A stretch of 25,769 nt of DNA, from positions 1 through 25,769 of the forward strand of contig QMMS01000026.1 of the NCBI GenBank assembly GCA_003647375.1, given 5' to 3'. Origin of the DNA: Deltaproteobacteria bacterium (lineage in GTDB: Bacteria; Desulfobacterota; Desulfobacteria; Desulfobacterales; B30-G6). Positions within the stretch are counted from its first letter, which is position 1; every line of letters starts with the position of its first letter. The position numbers were made by a program, and so were the translations under genes. Positions 16,111-23,881 of this stretch are shown piece after piece. The notes beneath the pieces were generated by a model. The model was not told the origin of the DNA. It worked only from the letters and a program-made list of their open reading frames with translations, and searched no databases.

Positions 16111-17343
16111 ATGTCGGCTGAATACCTGATTCTCATCATTGGTTTTGTGTTTGGTTTTTATATGGCCTGGAACATCGGTGCCAATGATGTTGCCAATTCC
16201 ATGGCATCGGCTGTGGGCGCCAAGGCGATTACCATCCGCCAGGCTGTATTCATTGCAGGTATTCTGAATATCGTGGGCGCGACCTTTATCGGCTCGCATG
16301 TCACCAACACCATTCGTAAAGGCATCGTTTCCACCGATGTGATGTCGGATCCCCATATTGCTTTGGCCGGTGCACTCGCGGCCCTGCTGGCAGCCGCGTT
16401 ATGGGTCAGTTTTGCCACCTGGCGCTCTCTGCCGGTTTCGACAACCCATTCCATCGTCGGGGCCATGATCGGCTTTGGTATTATGGCGGGCGGTTTTTCA
16501 GTGATCAATTGGGGGAAACTGGGAGCGGTGGCCCTGAGTTGGGTCATCTCGCCTGTTTTCAGCCTCGTTATCGCGTTTGTCATGTTCAAAGTGATTGTCA
16601 GGGTCATCCTTTCAAAAGATGCCGTATTCGAACGATCCATACGCTTCTCGCCCTATTTTATAGGGATTGCCATATTCGTGGTGGTTCTTTCGTTTCTCTT
16701 TAAAACCCCCCTCGGTAAAAAATTTTCCATATCAATGCCCATGGCTTTGATCCTGTCGTTTGTTTTAGCAGCTGTTTTGGGGTATATTGGAAAAATATTG
16801 TTGCGGAAATTTCTAGTGGAAAAACAGGGTAACGGGAACGGCGCCGAAGAGGTTTTTCGAAAAATTCAAATTGGCACATCCTGCTATGTTGCCCTGGCGC
16901 AGGGTGCCAATGATGTGGCAAATGCCATTGGCCCTCTGGCTGTGATTTACTTTCTGGTCAAGACGGGTACCATCGGTGCCAAAGTTCCTGTGCCAATTTT
17001 TCTGCTAATGTTTGGTGGTGTCGGTATTGCCCTAGGTATCGGTATGGCCGGGAAGCGGGTGATGACGACCATCGGAACCAAGATTACCACGTTGACCAAT
17101 ACCCGTGGGTTTTCCGTCGATTTTGCTGCTGCCACAACGGTCTTGCTGGCTTCGAAGCTGGGACTACCCGTTTCTACGACCCATGCGGCCGTGGGTGGGG
17201 TTCTGGGTGTCGGTCTTGCGCGGGGGCTCGAGGCTGTTAATTTCAGGATCATATTTCAGATCATGATCTACTGGGTTCTGACGGTTCCGGCGTCAGCCAT
17301 TACCAGTATGATTATTTATAAAATTATCCGGATCTTTTATTAA
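16111..17343 (+). CDS. pit: Inorganic phosphate transporter, PiT family
   Basis: A 410-residue inner-membrane carrier for phosphate (or metal-phosphate) coupled to cations. The family signature appears in both inverted halves: NIGANDVANSMASAVGA (about 21-37) and QGANDVANAIGPLA (about 265-279). Paired PVSTTH motifs (SLPVSTTHSIVGAMIG and GLPVSTTHAAVGGVLG) mark the other half of each repeat. Ten or more hydrophobic helices are seen, with a central hydrophilic loop near residues 225-255 (FLVEKQGNGNGAEEVF). ATG 16111 has only a weak purine stretch upstream. It is followed after 12 nt by a DUF47 gene, the usual pairing for low-affinity Pit systems. It is divergent from taoR. Confidence 0.94.
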   Translation: MSAEYLILIIGFVFGFYMAWNIGANDVANSMASAVGAKAITIRQAVFIAGILNIVGATFIGSHVTNTIRKGIVSTDVMSDPHIALAGALAALLAAALWVSFATWRSLPVSTTHSIVGAMIGFGIMAGGFSVINWGKLGAVALSWVISPVFSLVIAFVMFKVIVRVILSKDAVFERSIRFSPYFIGIAIFVVVLSFLFKTPLGKKFSISMPMALILSFVLAAVLGYIGKILLRKFLVEKQGNGNGAEEVFRKIQIGTSCYVALAQGANDVANAIGPLAVIYFLVKTGTIGAKVPVPIFLLMFGGVGIALGIGMAGKRVMTTIGTKITTLTNTRGFSVDFAAATTVLLASKLGLPVSTTHAAVGGVLGVGLARGLEAVNFRIIFQIMIYWVLTVPASAITSMIIYKIIRIFY

Positions 17344-17355
17344 AGGAGAGGGGCC

Positions 17356-18024
17356 ATGAGAATACCTTTCTTATCCATGTTCATGACATCGCCGTTTGAC
17401 GGAATGCAGGAACATGCAGAGGTTGTAAAGGACTGTGCATGGGCATTTCAGGAGGCAGTGGAGTGCCATATATCTTATCAATGTTCCCGTTTTGACTCCC
17501 TCCGGGGAGATATTATCGAGATGGAGAGAGAGGCTGATGCCATCAAACGGAGAATTCGGGGGCATATTCCAAAAGGTACGATCATGCCCATCGATAAATT
17601 TCAGCTGTTTCGATATTTAAGAGAGCAGGACAGTGTATTGGATTCAGTGGAGCATGCCCTGGACTGGCTTTCCCTCAGACCTGATGAAAAATATCCAAAG
17701 GAGATCCAGCAAGACATTTTCCATCTGGTGGAAACGGTGGTGGACCCTATCGATGAACTGAGCAAAATGATCGTGGAAGCCAGGAAATATTTCCATAGCT
17801 ATAAAGAAGACCAGCGTATTGTCGTCAAGGATATCATCCGGACGCTGCGTTTACAGGAACGGGAAGCCGATCGTGTGGAACATACGATAAAGGCGAAAAT
17901 ATTCAACATGGATGTCGATCCGATTACCGTTTATCATGTCGTCAGGCTGGCTGAAATTATCGGTTCCATTGCAGATCATGCTGAAAATGCCGGTGACATG
18001 ATGCGGGCGATGGTGGCAAAGTAA
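17356..18024 (+). CDS. DUF47 / PhoU-like phosphate transport accessory protein
   Basis: A 222-residue all-helical cytosolic protein of the DUF47 (TIGR00153) family, distantly related to PhoU. Repeated acidic clusters that bind metals in this fold are present: EMEREADAIKRRI (about 55-67), LQEREADRVEHTI (about 172-184) and ADHAENAGDMMRAM near the C-terminus. AAAGGAG before ATG 17356 gives a strong start. The 12-bp spacing to pit means one transcript. These proteins are thought to tune Pit transporter activity; the mechanism is not established. A copy of the hairpin-array element follows the stop directly. Confidence 0.92.
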   Translation: MRIPFLSMFMTSPFDGMQEHAEVVKDCAWAFQEAVECHISYQCSRFDSLRGDIIEMEREADAIKRRIRGHIPKGTIMPIDKFQLFRYLREQDSVLDSVEHALDWLSLRPDEKYPKEIQQDIFHLVETVVDPIDELSKMIVEARKYFHSYKEDQRIVVKDIIRTLRLQEREADRVEHTIKAKIFNMDVDPITVYHVVRLAEIIGSIADHAENAGDMMRAMVAK

Positions 18025-18367
18025 GAAGGGCAGGGTTCGAGGGTCCGAGGTTTGGAGGGGAAACCAATCCGTTTTAGATGTTAGGTTTTAGGTATTAAGT
18101 TCAACTGTTAGCACTTAACTGGGGTGTTAAGTTTTAGGTTTTTAGTGTTAGGCAGGTCCCGAGTTAAAAGCTATGAGTAACAATAAATGTCGCGCGCAGC
18201 GCTAATGTCGTCCGAAGGACAAATGTCTATCAATGACGCCCGCAGGGTAAATGACGCGCGAAGCGCTAATGTCGTCCGATAGGACAAATGACAGCCGGAG
18301 GCTAAATGTCGCCTACAGGGCAAAATGCGCCTAACAGCCTACAAGCTGAACCCCTAATAGCCTATCC
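18025..18367 (+). repeat. Intergenic repeat element, longest copy, with 18-nt hairpin array
   Basis: It starts 4 nt after the DUF47 stop: GGCAGGGTTCGAGGGTCC, then T/G-rich repeats such as GTTAGGTTTTAGGTATTAAG (from 18080). GCTATGAGTAACAATAAATG (18170-18189) comes next. ATG triplets at 18187, 18205, 18223, 18233, 18251, 18269, 18288, 18306 and 18325 head the units (18 nt apart except one 10-nt and two 19-nt steps). Stems: GCGC/GCGC, GTCC/GGAC, (short unit), GCCC/GGGT, GCGC/GCGC, GTCC/GGAC, AGCC/GGCT, GCCT/GGGC, with loops of 3-4 nt. It ends GCGCCTAACAGCCTAC then AACCCCTAATAGCC. It overlaps the hydrolase stop by a few bases. No gene is supported inside. Confidence 0.85.
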
Positions 18368-19180
18368 GTTTAATAGGCCGGCATCCCTGAGAAACCCTCT
18401 CACATCTTCCCAGAACTGAGGCCAATCCGGCGGACAATCGTTATGACCACATTCATAGGAGAGGAACCGGGCGTTCGGGGACGCCTGGTAAAGGGATTTT
18501 CCGTGGGCATAGGGAATGACCTCATCGTGCTTTCCGTGCAGGATTAATACCGGGCCCTGAAATGTTCGTACAGCAGCAAGGTTGTCAAACGGATCGCGAA
18601 CCAAAAAAGTGGGAACGAGATACCTTGATGCAAACGAACGGACACTCGTGAAGGTGGACATCAATATCAGTGCTGCAGCCCGACGATGTTTTAACAAGGA
18701 ACAGACGGCACCGCCACCCATGGATCGCCCGTACAGAATAATCCTTGAGGCATCGATATCTTTTCGGCGGGTCATGAGATCATAAGCGGCTACAAAAGTT
18801 TCTGTGATGCCGGCCTGGGACGGCGATCCTTCGGATCGACCATAACCCGGAAACTCCACCAGCAAGGTCCCGATACCCCAATGCGAAAATTGGCGCATTT
18901 CCTGGACACAGAAGTCGATACGTTCTGCATTCCCGTGGGCAAATATGACCAGCGGAGCGGGGTGATTATCAGATTGTTCTGCCGGCGGTAAAAACCATGC
19001 CTCCACTTTTCCAAACTTCGTTTGAATCCAGAGGGTTTCCAGTGACGGTATTTCCTGACGTTCTTCCTGGATCAAAGACGGCATCATGTACCGGGGAAAC
19101 AGCATGTGTCTTTGGGCCAGAAAAAGAAGCAGGCAATATCCGGCATATAGCACGAGAGACCAGAGAACCACCTTCAGCAT
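18362..19180 (-). CDS. Membrane-anchored alpha/beta hydrolase (ABHD13/Bem46-like serine hydrolase)
   Basis: A 272-residue hydrolase. Residues 1-24 (MLKVVLWSLVLYAGYCLLLFL) form a membrane anchor, so the catalytic domain is probably on the periplasmic face. Ser153 in the nucleophile elbow GRSMGGG, Asp219 in LHGKHDEVIP and His246 in CGHNDCP make the triad. The oxyanion-hole motif is FAHGNAE (80-86). The architecture matches Bem46/ABHD13-type hydrolases; natural substrates are generally unknown (esters, lipids). ATG 19180 follows AGGGGG at 10 nt; an in-frame ATG at 19213 lacks a ribosome site. It converges on the pit-DUF47 operon, with the hairpin-array element between. Confidence 0.87.
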   Translation of the reverse strand: MLKVVLWSLVLYAGYCLLLFLAQRHMLFPRYMMPSLIQEERQEIPSLETLWIQTKFGKVEAWFLPPAEQSDNHPAPLVIFAHGNAERIDFCVQEMRQFSHWGIGTLLVEFPGYGRSEGSPSQAGITETFVAAYDLMTRRKDIDASRIILYGRSMGGGAVCSLLKHRRAAALILMSTFTSVRSFASRYLVPTFLVRDPFDNLAAVRTFQGPVLILHGKHDEVIPYAHGKSLYQASPNARFLSYECGHNDCPPDWPQFWEDVRGFLRDAGLLNG

Positions 19181-19350
19181 GGTATGTGTTCCCCCTGAGT
19201 AAATGGAAAACATAGACTTATCCCTGATATTTCACAAACCTGATCGGGCCTTGCGCGAGTTACGTCCTCCCGAAATTCGAGGAAAAAATGAAATATCTAT
19301 TTTACTCATAAGTTGAGCGATTGTCGAGGCTTGAAATCTGCGTTATGATT

Positions 19351-19379
19351 TTGACAATAGATCAAGATACCGCTATTAT
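19351..19379 (+). promoter_or_regulatory. Strong sigma-70-type promoter, possible leaderless start
   Basis: TTGACA (19351-19356), 17-bp spacer, TATTAT (19374-19379). The expected transcription start, about 7 nt after the -10, coincides with the ATG at 19386. No Shine-Dalgarno lies between box and start codon, so the transcript may be leaderless. Confidence 0.75.
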
Positions 19380-19385
19380 ACACAA

Positions 19386-20285
19386 ATGCCAATGACAATA
19401 CACCACGTCAAGAAAAGCCTGTTGATCGTTTTCATGATAGGCGCCGTTGTTTTGGCGGCCTCCGGATATGCAGACCACCTGGTGGATGCTGTCGGCATGG
19501 GAAGAATTACCGATGCCAACCTTATCTATCTGAATGATGCTTTTGATCGGAGCCTGGCGGGCTTCCTGGTGTTGTCGGGTATAAAGAGCGGACTGGCCAT
19601 CATCGAAGGCTCTGAAGTGGGTATCGGATTCAATCTGGAAATCGGTGATATTGTGCAGGCGGTTTACGATTATGTGGACGTAGCCTGGAAAGCAGCATTG
19701 GCCGGCGGTACGATCCTGCTGATGACCCGGATGTGTCTGGAAGCAGTGGCTTTAATCGATCATTGGTGCCTGGCGGCGATGTTATTGGGGGTCGGGGTTT
19801 TTTTGATTTTTCGCTGGTTTTTAGCGGACTGTCAACGAATGACCCAGGTTGTTCGAGAATCGACTATGTTTCTGGTTGTTCTGACCTTGATTTTATATGT
19901 GATCCTCCCCATATCTATTACCGGGGCCTCATTTTTATCGAAAAGAATCACACAGCCGATCATCGAAGAGACCCAGACAGGTTTTGAAGACATCCACAGA
20001 GAATTTTCTCCTGGTTACCTGAGCGAGGGGTTTTTCCCGGAAGATGTCAACGAAGGATCGCTTTTTCCGGGTTTTGATTTCAAGGCAAAATATGAGAGCA
20101 CCAAGGAGCGTATTCAATTCATCGGTACATTTTTCAAGGACAGGACCCGCCACATGGCTGTTCTGACGTTGAAGCTGGTCGCCGGATACGTATTTGACTG
20201 CATTATTTTTCCCTTAACTTTTTTCGTGGTGCTTTATCTCTTTACCAAAAATCTGGTCAATTTTCTCAGCAGGGCTATCAGCTGA
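19386..20285 (+). CDS. Membrane protein of unknown function
   Basis: A 299-residue protein I do not recognise. An N-terminal hydrophobic segment (LLIVFMIGAVVLAASGYA, about 12-29) could be a signal or anchor. Further helices are likely at about 100-115 (AALAGGTILLMTR), 128-146, 160-178 (FLVVLTLILYVILPIS) and 265-290 (VFDCIIFPLTFFVVLYLF). Between the last two is a ~85-residue hydrophilic region with conserved-looking acidic and aromatic residues (GFEDIHREFSPGYLSEGFFP). A start at ATG 19392 is possible. The racemase gene follows 37 nt later on the same strand, suggesting cotranscription. No function is proposed. Confidence 0.82.
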   Translation: MPMTIHHVKKSLLIVFMIGAVVLAASGYADHLVDAVGMGRITDANLIYLNDAFDRSLAGFLVLSGIKSGLAIIEGSEVGIGFNLEIGDIVQAVYDYVDVAWKAALAGGTILLMTRMCLEAVALIDHWCLAAMLLGVGVFLIFRWFLADCQRMTQVVRESTMFLVVLTLILYVILPISITGASFLSKRITQPIIEETQTGFEDIHREFSPGYLSEGFFPEDVNEGSLFPGFDFKAKYESTKERIQFIGTFFKDRTRHMAVLTLKLVAGYVFDCIIFPLTFFVVLYLFTKNLVNFLSRAIS

Positions 20286-20322
20286 AAGTTTGCAACCGCA
20301 AGGTTGCCATGGAGCGGCAATA

Positions 20323-21018
20323 ATGAAAACCATTGGTTTGCTGGGCGGCATGAGTTGGGAATCTTCCCTGGAATATTATCGGATCATCAATCAGTTGGTT
20401 AAGGAACGACTGGGCGGACTGCATTCCGCTAAATGTCTGTTGTATTCGGTGGATTTTCAGGAAATCGAAAGCCTTCAACACCGGGGATTATGGGATGAGG
20501 CCGGGAGACTCCTGGGGGAGGCGGCGAGAGGTCTCCAGAAGGGTGGGGCGGATTTTCTGCTGATATGCACGAATACCATGCATAAGGTTGCGCCTGTTGT
20601 CCAGCAGCATATCAGCATGCCACTGCTCCACATTGCCGATCCCACCGCAAAGAGCGTACTGTCGCGGGGTATCAGGAAAATTGGATTGCTGGGGACGCGG
20701 TTTACCATGCAAGAGGACTTCTATAAGGGAAAGCTGGTGCATGACCACGGACTGGAGGTGTTGACACCCATTGATGCGGACATGGATATGATTCACCAGG
20801 TAATTTTTGATGAACTGGTTCTGGGTCTGATCAAGGACATCTCAAAGGGAAAATATATTGCGGTTATCAAACGTCTGGAAGCAGCCGGAGCAGAAGGTGT
20901 GATTCTGGGGTGTACGGAGATCGGTTTGCTCGTGAAAGACCAGGACAGCCCCATCCCCTTGTTTGACACCACTTTTATCCATGCCGAAGCGGCAGTGGAA
21001 TATGCCCTGACAACATAG
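20323..21018 (+). CDS. Aspartate/glutamate racemase family protein (YgeA-like)
   Basis: A 231-residue PLP-independent racemase that works with two cysteines. Cys82 in ICTNTMHK and Cys197 in ILGCTEIGLL are the catalytic pair. The N-terminus MKTIGLLGGMSWESSLEYYR is characteristic of the aspartate racemase/YgeA group, in which some members act on several amino acids such as homoserine. The length is typical. GGAG sits 8 nt before ATG 20323, and the frame is open further upstream without a ribosome site. It would make a D-amino acid for cell-wall or regulatory use, or scavenge one; the sequence does not decide. Confidence 0.92.
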   Translation: MKTIGLLGGMSWESSLEYYRIINQLVKERLGGLHSAKCLLYSVDFQEIESLQHRGLWDEAGRLLGEAARGLQKGGADFLLICTNTMHKVAPVVQQHISMPLLHIADPTAKSVLSRGIRKIGLLGTRFTMQEDFYKGKLVHDHGLEVLTPIDADMDMIHQVIFDELVLGLIKDISKGKYIAVIKRLEAAGAEGVILGCTEIGLLVKDQDSPIPLFDTTFIHAEAAVEYALTT

Positions 21019-21075
21019 CATTATATTGAGGTGAGGCTCCAAAAAACAGGAAATATTTATCATGCAGGGTATAAA

Positions 21076-21612
21076 CTATGGCTGTGAAGCTCCGAAACCC
21101 CCTATCAACTGAAAAAACAGAACAAAAACAATTAACTGAACAATAAAACCAATAAGGCAAACAGCAACTGACCGCCAAGTACTTTTATAGTCAAGTGCTT
21201 GTTTTACGGCAATGATCATCGCTACAAGCATCCAGATACCGCAAATTAAATTTAGGATATTCCCCAGCATGGGGATGATACCAAAAAATCGAAGCACTCC
21301 AGGAGAACTGGAGAAACCGATAGTACGCAGTAATTCCCCATAGTCCGCTTTTGTTTGTGGCTCAGCTAACAACTTGGTCCCAATAGCATATGTCAAATAC
21401 GCCCAGATAAACCAGCCTACTAGAGCAGCAATAGTTCCTATAATAAGGCCCTTTAGCCCTATTGTGCCGATAGTTCCGATTCCTGCTGCAACACTGGAAA
21501 GAATAACGACTGTCATGGCTTGTCCCATGGCCTCTTTATCCGCCTCGACCTCTTCATAAAGGCTTACATCCAGTTTTGCTGCCCGCATCATTCGGTCTGT
21601 GAGTGATGCCAT
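21076..21612 (-). CDS. Yip1-family membrane protein
   Basis: A 178-residue integral membrane protein of the YIP1 (PF04893) type. The N-terminal cytosolic ~30 residues (MASLTDRMMRAAKLDVSLYEEVEAD) are followed by about five helices. They are GQAMTVVILSSVAAGIGTIG, GLIIGTIAALVGWFIWAYLTYAIG, a short one after FSSSPGVLRFFGIIPMLGNI, CGIWMLVAMIIAVKQAL and SVAVCLIGFIVQLIVFVLFF. The motif GFSSSPGVLRFF followed by AVKQALDYKSTWRSVAV is typical of bacterial members. GGAGG 5 nt before ATG 21612 sets the start; the in-frame codon at 21630 would put the ribosome site inside the gene. The role of bacterial Yip1 proteins is not known. Confidence 0.88.
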   Translation of the reverse strand: MASLTDRMMRAAKLDVSLYEEVEADKEAMGQAMTVVILSSVAAGIGTIGTIGLKGLIIGTIAALVGWFIWAYLTYAIGTKLLAEPQTKADYGELLRTIGFSSSPGVLRFFGIIPMLGNILNLICGIWMLVAMIIAVKQALDYKSTWRSVAVCLIGFIVQLIVFVLFFQLIGGFGASQP

Positions 21613-21717
21613 ACTTTCCTCCCTTGCCATGTTGTTTATGCAACCTTGGGGTGTAATTCACCTCGGATCCATACAGCATAGCTCGACATGTTTAATTTCT
21701 TAACCCAAGCAATATCA

Positions 21718-21879
21718 TCAAACGATTCCCTTAACCAGCCAATACACAGCGTACCCGACGCCTAAGCCCAAAGGCAGCATGATTCATGGGCGGCACAGTG
21801 GAGTCTCTTTGAATTTCCAGGCAAAGATTCCCGCTGCCAAAAGGCCAAATATGATGCCTATGATTTTGGGAATCATCAT
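21718..21879 (-). pseudogene. Small two-helix membrane protein gene with in-frame TGA
   Basis: From ATG 21879 a 31-residue hydrophobic peptide (MMIPKIIGIIFGLLAAGIFA and so on) ends at TGA 21784-21786. The same frame then continues with IMLPLGLGVGYAVYWLVKGI, a second clean helix, to a TGA at 21718-21720. The two parts together look like one ~53-residue small membrane protein interrupted by a single nonsense codon. Read-through as selenocysteine is possible but poorly supported: the nearest hairpin (GCCT/AGGC) puts its loop G at about +15. A GAGGGAG lies 12 nt upstream of the start. Its neighbour is the Yip1-like gene on the same strand. Confidence 0.5.
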
Positions 21880-21965
21880 TTATTCACCCGCTCCCTCAAC
21901 CCTTTTCCACATTTAAAATACGGTAATTTCTTCGGCTTAATTTCCACTTTTTGGTATCCCTTTCT

Positions 21966-21993
21966 TTGATAAGTGCTTTTAGTTGAATAAAAT
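21966..21993 (+). promoter_or_regulatory. Putative promoter of the small ORF at 22102
   Basis: TTGATA (21966-21971), 16-bp spacer, TAAAAT (21988-21993). Downstream in the ~100-nt leader are a 12-bp palindrome AACACATGTGTT (22030-22041) and a second short palindrome TCTGC-GT-GCAGA just after it. Apart from this promoter and the small gene at 21718-21879, nothing was seen in 21613-22101. Confidence 0.45.
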
Positions 21994-22101
21994 AACAATA
22001 AATTTACAACAGTGTGACCGGATCTGTCAAACACATGTGTTAATCTGCGTGCAGACATACAGATAAAAGGTAATTTTACACAATCAAAGGAGAGGATCAA
22101 A

Positions 22102-22290
22102 ATGCGAAAACATGAACTGTACACTGAATATCACGACCATTTTGAATACTTCGGGAATACTGAGATCGAAAGGATCCGCAAACAGGGTGAAAAGACCATA
22201 CGGCATGACTGGATAATCTTTGATACCGTTAGTGAAGCGATGGAATTTTTCAATGATCGGTGCGGAGAGTTCGTGGGTTATTATGCTTGA
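22102..22290 (+). CDS. Small conserved-looking hypothetical protein
   Basis: A 62-residue soluble protein, MRKHELYTEYHDHFEYFGNT and so on, rich in charged and aromatic residues. It has no signal peptide, helix-turn-helix or cysteine pair (a single Cys near the C-terminus). The ribosome site GGAGAGG 6 nt before the ATG is strong, and a promoter-like pair lies upstream, so it is probably a real gene despite its size. The C-terminus DTVSEAMEFFNDRCGEFVGYYA looks like a helix followed by a short strand. I do not recognise a family. Confidence 0.7.
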   Translation: MRKHELYTEYHDHFEYFGNTEIERIRKQGEKTIRHDWIIFDTVSEAMEFFNDRCGEFVGYYA

Positions 22291-22381
22291 TCAATGAAGA
22301 TTTTCTGATTCAGAAAATGCAACGACGTGTTGAAACATACCGAGGAGTGGTGATTCGTTGGAGCATTCAGGCAAATAAAGA

Positions 22382-22407
22382 AGGCAGGGCCATAATTGGC
22401 CCTGCCT
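22382..22407. terminator. Perfect 11-bp hairpin, terminator-like
   Basis: Arms AGGCAGGGCCA (22382-22392) and TGGCCCTGCCT (22397-22407) around TAAT. On the plus strand it is followed by ATTTGATAAT, a weak U-tract; on the minus strand by TCTTTATTT, which is better. It lies 92 nt after the small ORF and would serve as its terminator, possibly in both directions. Confidence 0.65.
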
Positions 22408-22578
22408 ATTTGATAATGGTAGAGTATCAGGTAGGGATTTTGTTCTTTACCGAAAGAAATGACCTTTTTATTTGTGTAGTTAATTTCATATTTATTGAGC
22501 AATAGGATCCATAGATGATTCATATGTTTGAATTATCTACCTCGGGATTAATTGCCTTTGGGGCCTGTCAACACGTTC

Positions 22579-22716
22579 TTACACTGAAAGACCAGCTTTT
22601 TCCCCAATTATCTCCAGCAATTTTGGCCCCTTTTTTGCATTAAAGTTTGGAGGTTGATCACTTTCTATACAGTTTAACTTTTTATAAAAGGTTTTGGATA
22701 TGAATATTAGGTCACT
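22579..22716 (-). pseudogene. Possible C-terminal gene remnant
   Basis: A 45-codon open stretch on the minus strand ends at TAA 22579-22581. Its last residues read FNAKKGPKLLEIIGEKAGLS V, preceded by FYKKLNCIESDQPPN. The residue usage is protein-like, but there is no start codon or ribosome site, and a TGA closes it upstream. It overlaps the 5' end of the acyltransferase gene. It may be the tail of a gene truncated when the AT-rich patch arrived, or chance. Apart from this and the hairpin at 22382, 22291-22699 holds nothing I can support. Confidence 0.25.
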
Positions 22717-23824
22717 TCAAATGACAAATTCACTTAAATGGATCAATTGTTTAATTGACATTTGTAATAGCCTGAAGAGTCGAATCATACACATCATGGA
22801 AAGAGTGTTTTCGATACTTAGAAAAGAAGTATGGCTCCTGGAAGCAGTCGATGCAAATGATCTGAATAACAATTCCGTCCTGTTTATCGGCAATACCCAA
22901 GAAATGCACTATATAAGCAGGCTATTTTTTAATGATTATACCCAGCGGCTTATAGGGCGCCACTGGTTATGGCAAGTACTGTTTCCAAAAAGAAAGATAC
23001 ATAAAACCTGCTCATTTAGTGTAATCCAGACCGGTTGGAAGAGCGACAAATTTATTCGATCAAAAAGGATGTTCTGTGTCCCAACCTGGGTATTTGGCAG
23101 TGTGGATTTAACCGCGGATTTTGATGCGCAACTGAGAAATAATAAAAGTGCTAAAAGAAACTTGAGGAAAGTCAAAAACGGTCATTTTGAAGTTGAAGTA
23201 TCATCAGATCCCTTATTGTTTGAGGAGTTTTATTATAAAATGTATCAGCCGTACATATATAAAAGATACGGAGAGTGCGCTATAGATATGAGTTATAATC
23301 GTCTGAAAGGGCAATTTGTAAATGGTAGCGAAATATTATTTGTAATTAAGGAGTCTCAACGTATTGCTGGCACAATGATTTGTTATAAGGACGATAATAC
23401 AGTAGCTTACGAACTGGGTGTAAGGGATGGCGATTTTCGCTGGGTTGAACAAGGTGCGATCAGTGCGCTTTACTTCAATACAATAAACTACTGTCGTTCC
23501 AAAGGGATCAAGAAGCTAAGTCTTGGAGGGTCGCGGCCTTTTTTATCGGATGGTGTATTAAACTACAAACTAAGAAACTGGAACATGAAAGTCGATGATT
23601 ATTCAAAAACCTTCTATTTTCTCATCAAACAACATAGGCAAAGTAATTTCGCTCAGGATTTTTTAAGTAAAAATCCGTTCATATCTCTTAAAAACGGAGA
23701 TATGGTGGTTAATACTTTTTATCTAAAAAAGGACAAAGAGAACAATGTGACAAAGGATACAGAGGCTAAATTTATTAAATATGGACTTCCTAAGGTAGAT
23801 GTTCATTGTTTTGACGTTAAATAG
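22700..23824 (+). CDS. GNAT-superfamily acyltransferase (FemAB/BioF2-like), AT-rich
   Basis: A ~374-residue protein whose C-terminal two thirds (about 130-330) resemble the acetyltransferase-6/FemAB-type GNAT fold. Support comes from FDAQLRNNKSAKRNLRKVKN, typical of the helix before the acyl-acceptor site; FEEFYYKMYQPYIYKRYGE; AGTMICYKDDNTVAYELGVRDGDF; and GAISALYFNTINYCRSKGIKKLSLGGSRPFLSDGVLNYKLRNW, where the last part matches the pseudo-GNAT fold end. Such proteins add acyl or aminoacyl groups to cell-surface glycans or lipids. The first ~90 residues are unassigned. ATG 22700 is chosen over a TTG at 22694; later Met codons are possible. Codon use is distinctly more AT-rich than the flanking genes, which suggests horizontal acquisition. 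Confidence 0.7.
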   Translation: MNIRSLQMTNSLKWINCLIDICNSLKSRIIHIMERVFSILRKEVWLLEAVDANDLNNNSVLFIGNTQEMHYISRLFFNDYTQRLIGRHWLWQVLFPKRKIHKTCSFSVIQTGWKSDKFIRSKRMFCVPTWVFGSVDLTADFDAQLRNNKSAKRNLRKVKNGHFEVEVSSDPLLFEEFYYKMYQPYIYKRYGECAIDMSYNRLKGQFVNGSEILFVIKESQRIAGTMICYKDDNTVAYELGVRDGDFRWVEQGAISALYFNTINYCRSKGIKKLSLGGSRPFLSDGVLNYKLRNWNMKVDDYSKTFYFLIKQHRQSNFAQDFLSKNPFISLKNGDMVVNTFYLKKDKENNVTKDTEAKFIKYGLPKVDVHCFDVK

Positions 23825-23881
23825 TAAAATATGGCCTTTTATCAAAACCGGTAGGTAACCCTCATCTTTTCAAGTGCGTTA

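Noticed and set aside
18187..18331. The 18-nt array as a CRISPR or as a repetitive coding gene.
   Set aside because: There are no spacers between long identical repeats, and although the period equals six codons the frame closes at a TAG within about 32 codons; compensated stems argue for a nucleic-acid structure.
22260..22505. An 81-codon frame over the perfect hairpin after the small ORF.
   Set aside because: It overlaps the small gene, contains the terminator-like hairpin, and shows no ribosome site or recognisable protein features.
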